A stretch of DNA of 64,000 nt. Source: Enterococcaceae bacterium (GTDB lineage: Bacteria > Bacillota > Bacilli > Lactobacillales > Enterococcaceae). A program made the translations under genes and the position numbers. The notes below the pieces were generated by a model, which did no database searches, had not been told where the DNA came from, and worked only from the letters and a program-made list of their open reading frames with translations. The stretch covers positions 1 to 64,000 of the forward strand of contig JALCOL010000011.1 in the NCBI GenBank assembly GCA_022649665.1, written 5' to 3'. Positions 1-9,165 of the stretch are shown here, one piece after another; positions within the stretch are counted from its first letter, which is position 1, and each line of letters begins with the position of its first letter.

Positions 1-117
1 TATGTTTCGATCGCTCGAAACGCCCTGCACATTGGTTCGTCTTTGCTTTGTTCAGTTTTCAAAGGTCTACACAGCGCTTGTCAGCACTGAACGCGACTTG
101 TTCGCGTCAACTCTTAT
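1..117 (-). other. 5' leader of an rRNA operon (16S lies beyond the window)
   Basis: Read on the minus strand, 50-64 gives CTTTGAAAACTGAAC, the conserved antitermination/processing element found in the leader and spacers of Firmicute rRNA operons. A GC-richer stretch resembling the enterococcal pre-16S leader follows to the edge. The operon would be transcribed leftward, away from oriC. The 16S gene itself is not in the window, so its presence is inferred from the leader and the strong promoter just upstream. Confidence 0.75.
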
Positions 118-145
118 ATCTTATCATTAAGAAAATAAATGTCAA
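118..145 (-). promoter_or_regulatory. rRNA operon promoter
   Basis: On the minus strand TTGACA (140-145) is separated by 16 bp from TAAGAT (118-123). It lies directly upstream of the rRNA-type leader and is followed by an AT-rich start region. This is a near-consensus sigma-A promoter, as expected for an rrn operon. Confidence 0.75.
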
Positions 146-541
146 GCACTTTTTCAGAAAATGTTTTCAACATGTTATTATGCCTCGATTGAAGCGGCCT
201 CAATGACGTATATTACTATACCAAGCGTTTTACATTTGGTCAACAGCAAAAAAGTGCAAAAAAAGCAGTTCGAAACTAGGGTACTATTTTAATATTCGGT
301 AATATTTTACTTTTTAATCAAAAATACTTAACAATAATCATATTTATCATTATTTGCTGATTTTTAATAAAAATTCATCATTGATCATTCGTGATTTATT
401 GTCAAAAATATTTTTTTGGATCAACGGTTTTTTTGAAGTTTCTTGATTCATCTGAAAATAAACAAAAATATCGGCTGTTTGTTTCGCTTCATGTATAATA
501 GAAGCAGATCATCATAACGGAATACAGGGAGGAATTTATCA
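146..541. other. AT-rich intergenic region between rrn and the response regulator
   Basis: No coding sequence is seen. The stretch is strongly AT-rich, which could include an UP element for the leftward rrn promoter. Near its right end TATAAT (494-499) is a likely -10 for the response regulator gene, without an obvious -35. A strong Shine-Dalgarno (gggagg, about 527-533) precedes the ATG at 542. Confidence 0.5.
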
Positions 542-1231
542 ATGAAAGTTCTAGTTGCTGACGACGATAAAGAAATCGTAGAGTTATTGACCATATATCT
601 GCATAACGAAGGGTATCAAGTAGTCAAAGCATATAATGGAAAAGAAGTTCTTTCAAAATTGCGGACAACCAATGACGTTGATCTTTTGATCTTAGATTTA
701 ATGATGCCTGAAATGGACGGCATGCAAGTTGTCAAAGAATTGCGGAAAGAGTCGCAGATCCCGATCATCATGCTTACCGCTAAAACGACCGACATGGATA
801 AGATCAAAGGTTTGATCGCCGGGGCGGATGATTATGTCACTAAACCGTTCAATCCACTTGAAGTGATGGCACGCGTGAAATCGCTCTTGCGCCGAAGCAA
901 GATGCAAGTGACTTCGGATGAACCGGACGAGCTTGAAGCGGGACCTTTAACGATCAATAAAGATTCGCACGAAGTCAAAACGAGCGACGGAAAAGAAATC
1001 CAATTGACTGCTTTAGAATTCGGGATTTTATATCTATTGGCGAGTCATCCAAACAAAGTGTTCAGCGCCGATGAGATCTTTGAACGTGTATGGCAGCAGG
1101 AAAGCGTCGTTTCCGCCAAAACGGTAATGGTGCACGTCAGTCATCTGCGCGATAAAATCGAGGAAGCAACCGGCGGCGAAAAAGTGATCCAAACGGTTTG
1201 GGGAGTCGGATACAAAATTGAAAAACACTAG
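542..1231 (+). CDS. OmpR-family response regulator
   Basis: A 229-residue DNA-binding response regulator acting in the cytoplasm. The receiver domain (about 1-115) has the acidic pocket DDD (7-9), phospho-acceptor D52 in LDLMMPEMDG, T79 and K101 in TKPF. A winged-helix effector domain (about 130-227) ends in the usual VWGVGYK. The ATG at 542 has a good Shine-Dalgarno. The gene overlaps the start of the sensor kinase by 14 bp, so the two are a co-translated pair. The D-Ala-D-Ala carboxypeptidase downstream suggests a VanR/CroR-like role in cell-wall stress; that role is inferred from neighbours. Confidence 0.93.
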   Translation: MKVLVADDDKEIVELLTIYLHNEGYQVVKAYNGKEVLSKLRTTNDVDLLILDLMMPEMDGMQVVKELRKESQIPIIMLTAKTTDMDKIKGLIAGADDYVTKPFNPLEVMARVKSLLRRSKMQVTSDEPDELEAGPLTINKDSHEVKTSDGKEIQLTALEFGILYLLASHPNKVFSADEIFERVWQQESVVSAKTVMVHVSHLRDKIEEATGGEKVIQTVWGVGYKIEKH

Positions 1232-2384
1232 ACAAAAGCAGACCCCGCCCGCCAGTACGAAAATCATTTTGACTTCAAAAGAAGTCAGTGAGCTGGCAAT
1301 CGAGGGAATCATTACGATCATTTTGCTGGCGCTGGTCAATATCGGTATTTTGATCATGATCGATCAGATTATTGAAAATAATCAATCGCTGACCAATACG
1401 ATTTTCAATATTAAAGATCTGCTGAACAAAGAATGGGACAGCAATATTTTTTGGAGCGGCAAGAAGTTTTTGATTTTGCTTTTTGTGATCGCAGACAGCG
1501 TGATCCTCTATTGGCGCTTGATCAGACGCTATCATCAAATGCAGCTGCGCCACATCATCAGCGAACTTCACTATATCGCGAGCGGACATTACGACTACCG
1601 GATCCCGTTTGTTTTAGGAGGCGACTTAGGACGCGTGATCGACAGCATCAACGGACTCGTCGACAGCACGGTTGCCGCAGTGGACGAAGAACGCAAGATC
1701 GAAAAGTCGAAAGACGAGCTGATCACCAACGTTTCCCATGATTTGCGGACTCCTTTGACCTCGATCATCGGCTATTTAGGGCTGATCGAAGACAAACAAT
1801 ATCATTCTGAGGATGAACTGCGAAAATACGTCCATATCGCTTTCAGCAAAGCCAAGCAGATGAAGCTTTTGGTCGAAGATCTCTTCGAATATACGAAGGC
1901 CCGCCAGCCGGTCAATACGATCAAACCGATCCCGTTTGATCTTCATCAGCTCTTGGAGCAGCTGGCGATCGACTTTGAACTGGAGGCCAACAAGAAAAAG
2001 ATGGAGATCAGCGTCTCGACAGATCCCGATCCTTTTATAATGGAAGGCGATCCCGAAAAATTGATGCGCGTTTTCAGCAATCTGCTGACGAATGCTTTGA
2101 AATACGGCAAAGGCGGCCGCCATATCTTGATGACCGCTGAAAAGTCAGGGACAGAAGTAGTCATCGTCGTAAAAAATGACGGCAAAAAAATTCCATCCGC
2201 TTCATTAAAGCAGTTGTTTGATCGTTTTTACCGCGTAGAGTCTTCTCGTTCACAGGAGACTGGCGGTACCGGTCTGGGTCTTGCGATCACGCAAAGCATC
2301 ATCGCCGGCCACGGCGGATATATTTTCGCTAAAAGTGATGATCAGTGGACTTCTTTTATCATCCACCTGCCGCTAAAACAATAA
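1218..2384 (+). CDS. Membrane sensor histidine kinase (VanS/CroS-like)
   Basis: A 388-residue sensor kinase partnered with the preceding regulator. Two membrane segments (about 27-49 and 83-100) enclose a short extracytoplasmic loop of about 35 residues, so it probably senses a membrane or wall signal rather than a large ligand. A HAMP-like linker leads to the HisKA H-box with H174 (NVSHDLRTPLTS). The ATPase domain has N-box NLLTNALKYG (288-297), G1 DGKKIP and G2 GGTGLGLAI. The TTG at 1218 is the start that keeps the first membrane segment; it overlaps the regulator gene. Position beside serS recalls enterococcal croRS, but orthology is not proved. Confidence 0.9.
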   Translation: MKNTRQKQTPPASTKIILTSKEVSELAIEGIITIILLALVNIGILIMIDQIIENNQSLTNTIFNIKDLLNKEWDSNIFWSGKKFLILLFVIADSVILYWRLIRRYHQMQLRHIISELHYIASGHYDYRIPFVLGGDLGRVIDSINGLVDSTVAAVDEERKIEKSKDELITNVSHDLRTPLTSIIGYLGLIEDKQYHSEDELRKYVHIAFSKAKQMKLLVEDLFEYTKARQPVNTIKPIPFDLHQLLEQLAIDFELEANKKKMEISVSTDPDPFIMEGDPEKLMRVFSNLLTNALKYGKGGRHILMTAEKSGTEVVIVVKNDGKKIPSASLKQLFDRFYRVESSRSQETGGTGLGLAITQSIIAGHGGYIFAKSDDQWTSFIIHLPLKQ

Positions 2385-2480
2385 GTTTTTGCAGATCACG
2401 ATTGTCATTTTTATTTTGGTTGAAACTCCCTGTGAAAAAAGATAAACTATTGAGGAGTCTATCAAAAAGGGGAGTTAGTA

Positions 2481-3803
2481 ATGAAAAAAACTATAAAAAA
2501 TAAGACGCGGGGGCTCGCGCTCTTTTCTTTGATCAGCTTCTTTTTGTTTTTTTTAACGGTTCCGCTCCAAACTGTTTCTGCGGCAGAAAGCGGGGCGCCG
2601 ACGATCGCTGCCAAAGCGGCTTTTGCCTGTGATGAGAAAACCGGCAAGATTTTTTTTGATCAAAATGGCGAAACTCCGCTGGGGATCGCCTCGATGACCA
2701 AGATCCTTTCAATGTATCTTGTCTATGATGCACTGAAAGCCGGAACGATCACTGAAACCGATCAAGTCCCGATCTCTTCGGACTTGGCAACCCTCAGCCA
2801 AGATACTGAGCTTTCAAATGTTCCGCTGTATCCCGAAACGACTTACACTGTCAAAGATTTGATGAACGCCACGATGGTCGTCAGTGCTAATGCGGCGATC
2901 ATGGCGCTGGCAGAAAAAATCTCCGGCAGCCAAAGTGCTTTCATCGATGCCATGCGGACCAAACTTGGGCAATTAGGGATCCAGGACGCCAACATCATCA
3001 CCGTCAGCGGCTTGGACAACGATTCTTTGCCCGAAACGCTGCGCTATCCAAATTCTTCTGCTGAAGACCAGAACACGATGTCTGCCAAAGACGTCGCGCT
3101 CATTGCTCGTCACTTGATCCAAGACTATCCGCAAATTTTGGAGCTTTCAAAGCAAGCAAAAGCGACCTTTGCTGAAGGAACGCACGAAAGCATCGAAATG
3201 ACAAACTGGAACGTGCTTCTGCCCGGGCTTGCGCTCGGCAAAGAAGGTGTTGACGGGTTAAAGACCGGAACAACTGATGATGCCGGCGCCTGTTTTGTCG
3301 GTACTAAAGTAAGCGGCGATTCGCACATGATCACCGTAGTCATGAATGCCAGCAATCAAGCAGCAGACACGAATGCCCGTTTTGTTGAAACGGCGAAGTT
3401 GATGGATTACGTCACTTCGGATTGGAAGCAATCCTCGATCAACGAACTCCATCCAGCGCTGAAAAAGCATACAATCGATGTTTATGGAGGAAAATCTCCC
3501 TCGGTCAAGCTGATCGCTTCAAGCGCCGAAGATATTTGGATCGAAGGAAATCAAGCACCGACTTTCCACGAACATTTGGAGAGGACCCATTTAAATAAAG
3601 ACAACAAACTTGTCGCACCATTCAATAAAAATGAAACGGTCGGTACATTGACTGTCGAAACAAGCGATAAATTAGGGTATCTGGAAGCAAGCGACGCACA
3701 TAAAGCCGAAGTCAAGATCGTCACCGAAAAAGGCGTCGAACGGGCGAATCCTTTCGAACGCTTGGTCCAATGGGTCAAACAATGGATCGATGAACTGTTT
3801 TGA
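2481..3803 (+). CDS. dacA: Serine D-Ala-D-Ala carboxypeptidase (PBP5/DacA type)
   Basis: Low-molecular-weight penicillin-binding protein that removes the terminal D-Ala of peptidoglycan stem peptides outside the membrane. A Sec signal peptide (1 to about 34, ending VSA-A) precedes the catalytic motifs SMTK (S71, K74), SAN (135-137) and KTG (261-263). A PBP5-type C-terminal beta domain follows, then an amphipathic tail (FERLVQWVKQWIDELF) that would anchor the enzyme to the membrane. Length 440 is normal for DacA. It sits 96 bp behind the sensor kinase and may be its target. It is of the serine type, not the VanY metallo type. Confidence 0.92.
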   Translation: MKKTIKNKTRGLALFSLISFFLFFLTVPLQTVSAAESGAPTIAAKAAFACDEKTGKIFFDQNGETPLGIASMTKILSMYLVYDALKAGTITETDQVPISSDLATLSQDTELSNVPLYPETTYTVKDLMNATMVVSANAAIMALAEKISGSQSAFIDAMRTKLGQLGIQDANIITVSGLDNDSLPETLRYPNSSAEDQNTMSAKDVALIARHLIQDYPQILELSKQAKATFAEGTHESIEMTNWNVLLPGLALGKEGVDGLKTGTTDDAGACFVGTKVSGDSHMITVVMNASNQAADTNARFVETAKLMDYVTSDWKQSSINELHPALKKHTIDVYGGKSPSVKLIASSAEDIWIEGNQAPTFHEHLERTHLNKDNKLVAPFNKNETVGTLTVETSDKLGYLEASDAHKAEVKIVTEKGVERANPFERLVQWVKQWIDELF

Positions 3804-3811
3804 TTTCTCCG

Positions 3812-3840
3812 TTGACAAATATTTTCAAGTTGATTATGAT
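3812..3840 (+). promoter_or_regulatory. serS T-box promoter
   Basis: TTGACA (3812-3817) and TATGAT (3835-3840) are separated by exactly 17 bp. This near-consensus sigma-A promoter would start transcription at about 3846, right at the beginning of the T-box leader. Confidence 0.8.
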
Positions 3841-3845
3841 TTACA

Positions 3846-4090
3846 CAGTGAGGAATAGTAGATCAAATCTTTCTTACAGCGAGCCGGCGGCAGGTGAAAG
3901 CCGGCAAAAGATTTTTTTGAATCCCCCTCAACTATCGATGACGTTAAGCCATACGCGAAGTCATCCGTCCCTTTCCGCGTTACTGGAATCGCAAGGGCAG
4001 TCTTTGAATAGGCTGAACTTGGGTGGCACCGCGATTTGACTCTTTCGTCCCAAGCTGATTTTGAGCTGGATGGAAGAGTTTTTTTATTAC
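3846..4090 (+). ncRNA. T-box leader of serS
   Basis: A tRNA-sensing riboswitch controlling serS. Stem I begins with an AGTA-type segment (about 3857-3861); a gccggc/gccggc stem carries the GGTGAAA distal loop. The possible specifier is TCC (3922-3924, serine) after GAA. The diagnostic T-box GGGTGGCACCGCG is at 4021-4033. It is followed by a terminator (about 4038-4086) whose stem gactctttc/gaagagtt ends in eight T. Uncharged tRNA-Ser pairing with the T-box bulge would favour the antiterminator. The specifier assignment is by eye; the T-box itself is clear. Confidence 0.9.
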
Positions 4091-4109
4091 AAAAGGAGGA
4101 GAATCATCC

Positions 4110-5384
4110 ATGTTAGATGTAAAAATGATTCGTCAAAATTTTGATGAAGTCAAAAAGAAACTGGAGACCCGCGGAGTAAAATCCGAAACACTGCTCGACT
4201 TTAAAATGCTCGATGAACAGCGCCGTGATCTTTTAGTCAAAACCGAACAATTGAAAAAGAAACGCAACGATGCTTCGCAAGAGATCGCACAGTTGAAACG
4301 TGAAAAAAAAGCGGCTTCAGCTGAAATCGCCGCGATGAAAGAAGTCGGTGAAGAAATCAAAGTGCTCGATGAAGAGCTCGGTCAAATCGAAGATAAAATG
4401 AATGAGATTGCGGTTCGTTTGCCGAATCTGCCGCACGAAGATGTACCGGTCGGGCCAGACGAAGATTCCAATGTCGAAGATTACCGCGTCGGCGATCTTC
4501 CTAAATTTTCATTTGAGCTGAAACCGCATTGGGAAATCGGCGAAAATTTGGGGATCCTCGATTTTGAAAGAGGCGCCAAAGTTTCCGGGAGCCGTTTCTT
4601 GTACTACAAAGGACTCGGAGCACGCTTGGAGCGCGCGCTTTACAACTATATGCTCGATATGCATGTCAACGAACAAGGCTACACTGAAGTCATTCCGCCG
4701 TATTTGGTCAATGATCAAGCGATGTTCGGTACTGGGCAATTCCCAAAATTCAAAGAAGATGTCTTTCAAATCACTGGGCAGCCGCTGACACTGATCCCGA
4801 CCGCGGAAGTGCCGCTGACGAATTACTATGCTAACGAGATCTTGAGCGAAGAAGAGCTGCCGATCTACTTTACCGCACTTTCTCCTTCTTTCCGCTCTGA
4901 GGCCGGCAGTGCCGGGCGTGATACGCGCGGCTTGATTCGGCTTCACCAGTTCAATAAAGTCGAAATGGTCAAATTCTCTCACCCGGACCACTCGTATGAA
5001 GAATTGAAAAAAATGGTCGGCAATGCTGAAGCGATCTTGCAAGGTCTAGGTCTGCCGTACCGCGTCATTACACTTTCCACTGGCGACATGGGCTTTTCGG
5101 CAGCGAAAACACATGATTTGGAAGTTTGGATCCCCGCCCAAGAGACATACCGCGAAATCAGCAGCTGCTCAAACTGTGAAGATTTTCAAGCACGCCGCGC
5201 CAAGATCCGTTTCCGCGATGCTGACGGAAAAGTTCATTTTGTCCACACATTGAATGGTTCCGGGTTGGCAGTCGGCCGGACCGTTGCTGCTGTTCTTGAA
5301 AATTATCAAAATGAAGACGGCTCGGTCACGATCCCGGAAGCGCTCGTCCCTTATATGGGCGGCGTGAAAAAAATCACCAAATAA
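4110..5384 (+). CDS. serS: Seryl-tRNA synthetase
   Basis: Class II synthetase charging tRNA-Ser with serine in the cytoplasm. Residues about 1-100 form the long antiparallel coiled-coil arm (Lys/Glu-rich, e.g. [11 protein letters not shown]) that contacts the tRNA variable arm. The catalytic core has [10 protein letters not shown], the motif 2 region with [14 protein letters not shown], and motif 3 [18 protein letters not shown] near the C terminus. Length 424 is standard. The ATG at 4110 follows AAAGGAGGAG. Expression should follow serine-tRNA charging through the upstream T-box, and transcription ends at the strong hairpin just after the gene. Confidence 0.97.
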   Translation: MLDVKMIRQNFDEVKKKLETRGVKSETLLDFKMLDEQRRDLLVKTEQLKKKRNDASQEIAQLKREKKAASAEIAAMKEVGEEIKVLDEELGQIEDKMNEIAVRLPNLPHEDVPVGPDEDSNVEDYRVGDLPKFSFELKPHWEIGENLGILDFERGAKVSGSRFLYYKGLGARLERALYNYMLDMHVNEQGYTEVIPPYLVNDQAMFGTGQFPKFKEDVFQITGQPLTLIPTAEVPLTNYYANEILSEEELPIYFTALSPSFRSEAGSAGRDTRGLIRLHQFNKVEMVKFSHPDHSYEELKKMVGNAEAILQGLGLPYRVITLSTGDMGFSAAKTHDLEVWIPAQETYREISSCSNCEDFQARRAKIRFRDADGKVHFVHTLNGSGLAVGRTVAAVLENYQNEDGSVTIPEALVPYMGGVKKITK

Positions 5385-5400
5385 TTTGTTTTTAAAATAA

Positions 5401-5448
5401 AAAGAAGACATTGAAAATCGATTTCTCGATTTTCAATGTCTTCTTTTG
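5401..5448. terminator. Bidirectional terminator between serS and the DUF1129 gene
   Basis: A perfect 22-bp inverted repeat (5401-5422 and 5427-5448) with a 4-nt loop. It begins with AAAA and ends with TTTT, so it can end the convergent transcripts of serS (plus) and the DUF1129 gene (minus). Confidence 0.9.
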
Positions 5449-5452
5449 CTTT

Positions 5453-6139
5453 TTACCGCCGCATCAAGTTGCCGGTGATGTGGTATTTCCGTTTTAAGAG
5501 ATAACGCAACCCGAAGGCTGCTGCTCCGATCGCGATCTGGATCACCGGATCGATGACCGGATTCAAGGCTTGCGGCAAGTACATCGTTGATCCGTAAAGA
5601 ATGATCCAAACGATCGTCCCCAGCGTCAAAATCAAAATCGACTTCCACATTTTCGGTTTTTTCGAGCGATCAGCACCCGGTTGTTCGTATTGATAAATCA
5701 TTTGATACAACAGGTAGAAAATCAAGCCCCCCGCAAAAGCCGCCACCAAAAGCGTTAAAAGTCCGGTCCCCTGCGTTTTGTTTTTGCCGATCAGCGAAAC
5801 AAATCCGAGCATTGCCCCTAACACTGCCAAAAGCAGCAAGGAGTTGTCCAGCCAATATTGCCAAGGCTTCGCCGGCGGAATGATCTCCGGACGTTCAATG
5901 ATCTCCGTTGCTTTTTCTTGGACGGTGCCGTAAAGCTGCCGAGCTGTTTGACCATTTTTTTGGCCATTGATCATTTGATTCATGATCTCGTTTAATTCTT
6001 TTTCAATTTTTTCATCATCGAAATTCGCTGCTGTCAAATTTTTCCGCAGATCAAAAATATATTGTTCGTTCCGTTTCGTCAATTGTTTTTCCAACGTTTG
6101 ATTCAGCGCGCGATAATCGGTCTTTTCTTCTGTTTCCAA
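5453..6139 (-). CDS. DUF1129-type membrane protein
   Basis: A 228-residue protein with a charged N-terminal half (about 1-90, predicted helical, Lys/Glu/Gln-rich) and four hydrophobic segments: around LLLLAVLGAMLGFVSLI, LLTLLVAAFAGGLIFYLL, LILTLGTIVWIILYG and IQIAIGAAAFGLRYLL. This matches the DUF1129 family found next to ychF/parB in lactobacilli and enterococci; function is unknown. The start is a TTG preceded by GGAGGGA at good spacing. It is the last gene of the rsmG-parA-parB-DUF951-ychF run, 51 bp after ychF. No catalytic motif is visible. Confidence 0.75.
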   Translation of the reverse strand: METEEKTDYRALNQTLEKQLTKRNEQYIFDLRKNLTAANFDDEKIEKELNEIMNQMINGQKNGQTARQLYGTVQEKATEIIERPEIIPPAKPWQYWLDNSLLLLAVLGAMLGFVSLIGKNKTQGTGLLTLLVAAFAGGLIFYLLYQMIYQYEQPGADRSKKPKMWKSILILTLGTIVWIILYGSTMYLPQALNPVIDPVIQIAIGAAAFGLRYLLKRKYHITGNLMRR

Positions 6140-6190
6140 CAGTTTCCCTCCAATATTCTCCTCATTCGTCCCCGATATTCTGCCGGTAAA

Positions 6191-7291
6191 CTACACGTTG
6201 AAGCGGAACAGCATTACATCGCCGTCTTCGACCACGTATTCTTTTCCTTCCGAACGCATCCGGCCGGCTTCCCGTGCGGCCTGCATCGAGCCGTAGTGAT
6301 CAAAATCAGCAAACGAGATCGTTTCCGCCCGGATAAAGCCGCGTTCAAAATCTGTATGAATCACGCCGGCGCATTGCGGCGCTTTCATGCCCAGTTTGAA
6401 CGTCCAAGCACGGACTTCTTTTTCACCCGCCGTGAAGAATGTAGCGAGTCCCAACAATTTATACGCTGCACGGATCAATTGATCCAAACCGGATTCTTTG
6501 ATGCCCATCGCTTCCAAAAATTCAGCCTTATCGGCGTCATCGAGCTCAGCGATCTCTTCTTCCGCTTCGGCGCAGATCGCGATCACTTCCGCTTTTTCAT
6601 CCGCAGCATATGCTTTGACTTCTTGAACGTAGTGATTTTTCTCCGGATCGCTCGCATCTTCCTCCGCGATATTAGCAACATACAAAACTGGTTTGGCAGT
6701 CAGCAAAAACAAGCCTTTGACGATTTTTTTCTGATCCTCGTCAAACTCGAGACTGCGGACCGATTTGCCTTCTTCCAATGCTGGTTTGATGATTTTCAGC
6801 ACTTCAAACTCTGCCAGTGCTTCTTTGTCTTTCGTCTTCGCGATTTTTTCAACACGGCTGTAGCGGCGCTCGACGGACTCCAAGTCGGCCAGCACCAGTT
6901 CCAAATTGATCGTATCGATATCAGCAACCGGATCGATCCGGCCTTCGACATGCGTGATATTCGCATCATCAAAACAGCGGACGACGTGGCAGATCGCATC
7001 GACGTTGCGGATATGACTCAAAAATTGGTTGCCCAATCCTTCTCCCTTGCTCGCCCCCTTGACGATCCCAGCGATATCCGTGAACTCAAAAGTAGTCGGC
7101 ACGGTTTTTTTCGGGTGAACGAGTTCTGTCAAACGGTCCAGGCGCCAATCAGGTACTTCGACCATTCCGACATTGGGATCGATCGTGGCAAATGGATAAT
7201 TGGCTGCTTCGGCACCAGCTTTGGTGATTGCGTTGAACAAAGTTGATTTGCCGACATTCGGCAAACCGACGATTCCTGCTGTTAAAGACAT
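6191..7291 (-). CDS. ychF: Redox-regulated ATPase/GTPase YchF (OLA1 family)
   Basis: Obg-related P-loop ATPase associated with ribosomes and stress responses. The N-terminal G domain carries GLPNVGKSTLFNA (9-21), switch region TFEFTDIAGIVKGAS, and the unusual G4 equivalent VANIAEED in place of NKxD, which in this family explains ATP preference. A central coiled coil (about 130-200) and a C-terminal TGS domain (about 280-366) follow. Length 366 is exactly family-typical. The ATG at 7291 follows an AGGAAG Shine-Dalgarno. It lies 14 bp from the DUF951 gene in one operon. Confidence 0.96.
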   Translation of the reverse strand: MSLTAGIVGLPNVGKSTLFNAITKAGAEAANYPFATIDPNVGMVEVPDWRLDRLTELVHPKKTVPTTFEFTDIAGIVKGASKGEGLGNQFLSHIRNVDAICHVVRCFDDANITHVEGRIDPVADIDTINLELVLADLESVERRYSRVEKIAKTKDKEALAEFEVLKIIKPALEEGKSVRSLEFDEDQKKIVKGLFLLTAKPVLYVANIAEEDASDPEKNHYVQEVKAYAADEKAEVIAICAEAEEEIAELDDADKAEFLEAMGIKESGLDQLIRAAYKLLGLATFFTAGEKEVRAWTFKLGMKAPQCAGVIHTDFERGFIRAETISFADFDHYGSMQAAREAGRMRSEGKEYVVEDGDVMLFRFNV

Positions 7292-7305
7292 TTTTTCACG
7301 CTTCC

Positions 7306-7497
7306 TTAATCTGAATTTTTCGGTAGAATCTTTTTCAACCTTTTTTCAAAATCTCTCCTAGTCATCATAACAATATGCTGGCATTTCGTGCAACGAATTT
7401 TTATATCTGCGCCCATTCGAATGATCTCCCAGCAATTCGCCTGGCAAGCATGCGGCTTTTTCATTTCGACCAAGTCATGCAATTCATAATTTTTCAA
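7306..7497 (-). CDS. DUF951 small zinc-ribbon-like protein
   Basis: A 63-residue basic protein with the DUF951 pattern: KKPHACQANCWEI near residue 13, then KIRCTKCQHIVMM, giving two cysteine pairs likely to bind zinc. It is regularly found between parB and ychF in Lactobacillales; function is unknown. The TTG start at 7497 overlaps the end of parB by 14 bp and has AAGGAGGAAG upstream, so translational coupling is likely. Confidence 0.85.
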   Translation of the reverse strand: MKNYELHDLVEMKKPHACQANCWEIIRMGADIKIRCTKCQHIVMMTRRDFEKRLKKILPKNSD

Positions 7498-8395
7498 GCG
7501 GGCTTCCTCCTTTGTCCAAAGAAAAATGCAGCCGATCCAAAATTTTGGTTAACTCTTCTTCTGAAGTATAGTTGATCTCGATTTTTCCTTTATTTTTTTG
7601 ATGCTGGATCTTGACTGGGGCCTGCAGCTCATCACTCAGCTGTGCCGCGATCGCTTGATAAAAGATCTCTTCAGGCGGCAAAGCTTTCCGCGTTTTTTGC
7701 TGTTTTTTCTGCTGGCGTTTGTTTTCTTCGGCGACCAGTTTTTCGATCTGCCGCACCGTCAAACTTTCTTTGATCGCGCGGTTGGCCAGCTTCAGCATCG
7801 CTTTTTCAGTTTTTAATCCTAAAAGTGTGCGTGCTTGCCCCATCGACAGATTATTTTTTTGAACTTCTTGTTTGACGATCGCCGGCAGCGTCAAAAGTCG
7901 CAGATAGTTCGCGATATAAGAACGGCTTTTCCCTAATTTTTCTGAGAGTTCAGCTTGCGTCAGCCCAAGATTTTTCATCAGCATTTGATACGCTTCGGCC
8001 TCTTCGAGCGGCGAGAGGTCTTCCCGCTGCAGATTCTCCAAAACAGCGACCTGCATCATTCCGACGTCATCCATATCGCGCACGATCGCCGGGATCGTTT
8101 CTTTTTCAGCCAGTTTCGAGGCGCGGAATCGGCGTTCCCCGGCAATGATATCATATCCTTTGATCTTTGATTTGCGCACGATGATCGGCTGGAAAACGCC
8201 TGATTGCCGGATCGATTTTGCAAGCTCAGCGATTTTTTCTTCATCAAAGACTTGCCGCGGCTGATACGGGTTCGGCCGCAAATCACGCAGTTTGATCTCA
8301 GAAATCTGCGCTTCAGTACTTTTCGCTTCGGTTTCTAAATAATTCAGATCTTTGAAAAGTGCATCCATCCCGCGGCCTAAACTTTTATTCTTCAT
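7484..8395 (-). CDS. parB: Chromosome-partitioning protein ParB (Spo0J family)
   Basis: A CTPase DNA clamp that loads at parS and recruits ParA and SMC near the origin. The N-terminal ParB/Srx domain holds LRPNPYQPRQVF (about 35-46), IIAGERRFRASK (box II, about 84-95) and AVLENLQREDLSPLEEA (box III). An HTH with LTQAELSEKLGKSRSYIANYLRLL (about 148-171) reads parS. The C-terminal part is basic and ends in the dimerisation region. Length 303 is normal. It overlaps parA by 11 bp. A perfect parS lies at 53916, so ParB has a binding site within this window. Confidence 0.96.
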   Translation of the reverse strand: MKNKSLGRGMDALFKDLNYLETEAKSTEAQISEIKLRDLRPNPYQPRQVFDEEKIAELAKSIRQSGVFQPIIVRKSKIKGYDIIAGERRFRASKLAEKETIPAIVRDMDDVGMMQVAVLENLQREDLSPLEEAEAYQMLMKNLGLTQAELSEKLGKSRSYIANYLRLLTLPAIVKQEVQKNNLSMGQARTLLGLKTEKAMLKLANRAIKESLTVRQIEKLVAEENKRQQKKQQKTRKALPPEEIFYQAIAAQLSDELQAPVKIQHQKNKGKIEINYTSEEELTKILDRLHFSLDKGGSPLEKL

Positions 8396-9152
8396 CGCGT
8401 GCGATCACTTCCTCTGCCAATTTGCGGTAAGCTTGGGCACCTTTGGAAGATGGCGCATAATCCAAGACCGACAAGCCATGACTCGGCGCTTCGGACAATT
8501 TGATATTGCGCGGGATCACGACATTAAATACCTGTTCTTGAAAATACTTCCGCACCTCTTCGTTGACCTCGGCTCCTAAATTCGTCCGCGCATCATACAT
8601 CGTCAATAATACGCCTTCGATGCCCAAATCAGGATTAAAGTGCTTTTGGACCAAGTGGACCGTATTCAAAAGCTGGCTCAATCCTTCCAGTGCATAGTAT
8701 TCGCTTTGGACCGGGATCAAGATTGCGTCGCTGGCGGTAAACGCGTTGATCGTCAAATGCCCGAGCGATGGCGGACAATCGATCAAAACATAATCGTATT
8801 TTTCCTTCCCCTTTTTGAGCGCTGTTTTCAAGCGCGATTCTCTAGCCATCATGGTCGTCAGCTCGATTTCGGCGCCCGCTAATCGAAGCGTTGCCGGGAC
8901 GATCGCGACCCCTTTTGCACTGGTCGGCAAAATCATGTGCGCCAACGGGACTTCGCTTACGAGGACATCATAAATATCTTGCTTTACTTTATTTTTTTGG
9001 ATCCCGAGTCCGCTGGTCGCGTTCCCTTGAGCGTCCATATCAATGATCAAAATCTCTTTTTTAAGTTCGGCTAAAGCAGCAGCCAGATCGACTGTTGTCG
9101 TTGTTTTGCCGACTCCGCCTTTTTGATTGGCGATCGAAATGACTTTTGTCAT
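8385..9152 (-). CDS. parA: Chromosome-partitioning ATPase ParA (Soj)
   Basis: Deviant-Walker ATPase that dimerises on DNA and acts with ParB in origin segregation; the Soj type also modulates DnaA. The N-terminal motif KGGVGKTTTTVDLA (about 10-23) is the ParA signature, followed by DMDAQGNATSGLG and VLIDCPPSLGHL (Walker B region). The 255-residue length, without an N-terminal HTH, marks the chromosomal Soj class. It lies 13 bp behind rsmG and overlaps parB, forming the conserved rsmG-soj-spo0J operon. Confidence 0.96.
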   Translation of the reverse strand: MTKVISIANQKGGVGKTTTTVDLAAALAELKKEILIIDMDAQGNATSGLGIQKNKVKQDIYDVLVSEVPLAHMILPTSAKGVAIVPATLRLAGAEIELTTMMARESRLKTALKKGKEKYDYVLIDCPPSLGHLTINAFTASDAILIPVQSEYYALEGLSQLLNTVHLVQKHFNPDLGIEGVLLTMYDARTNLGAEVNEEVRKYFQEQVFNVVIPRNIKLSEAPSHGLSVLDYAPSSKGAQAYRKLAEEVIARDEE

Positions 9153-9165
9153 CCTTCTCCCCCTT

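Noticed and set aside
3800-4039. 79-residue frame between dacA and serS
   Set aside because: It coincides with the T-box leader, whose conserved T-box sequence and terminator explain the region.
6062-7246. 394-residue open frame on the plus strand antisense to ychF
   Set aside because: It is rich in Phe, Arg and Asp in the pattern of a reverse-complement shadow, has no ribosome site, and ychF is complete on the other strand.
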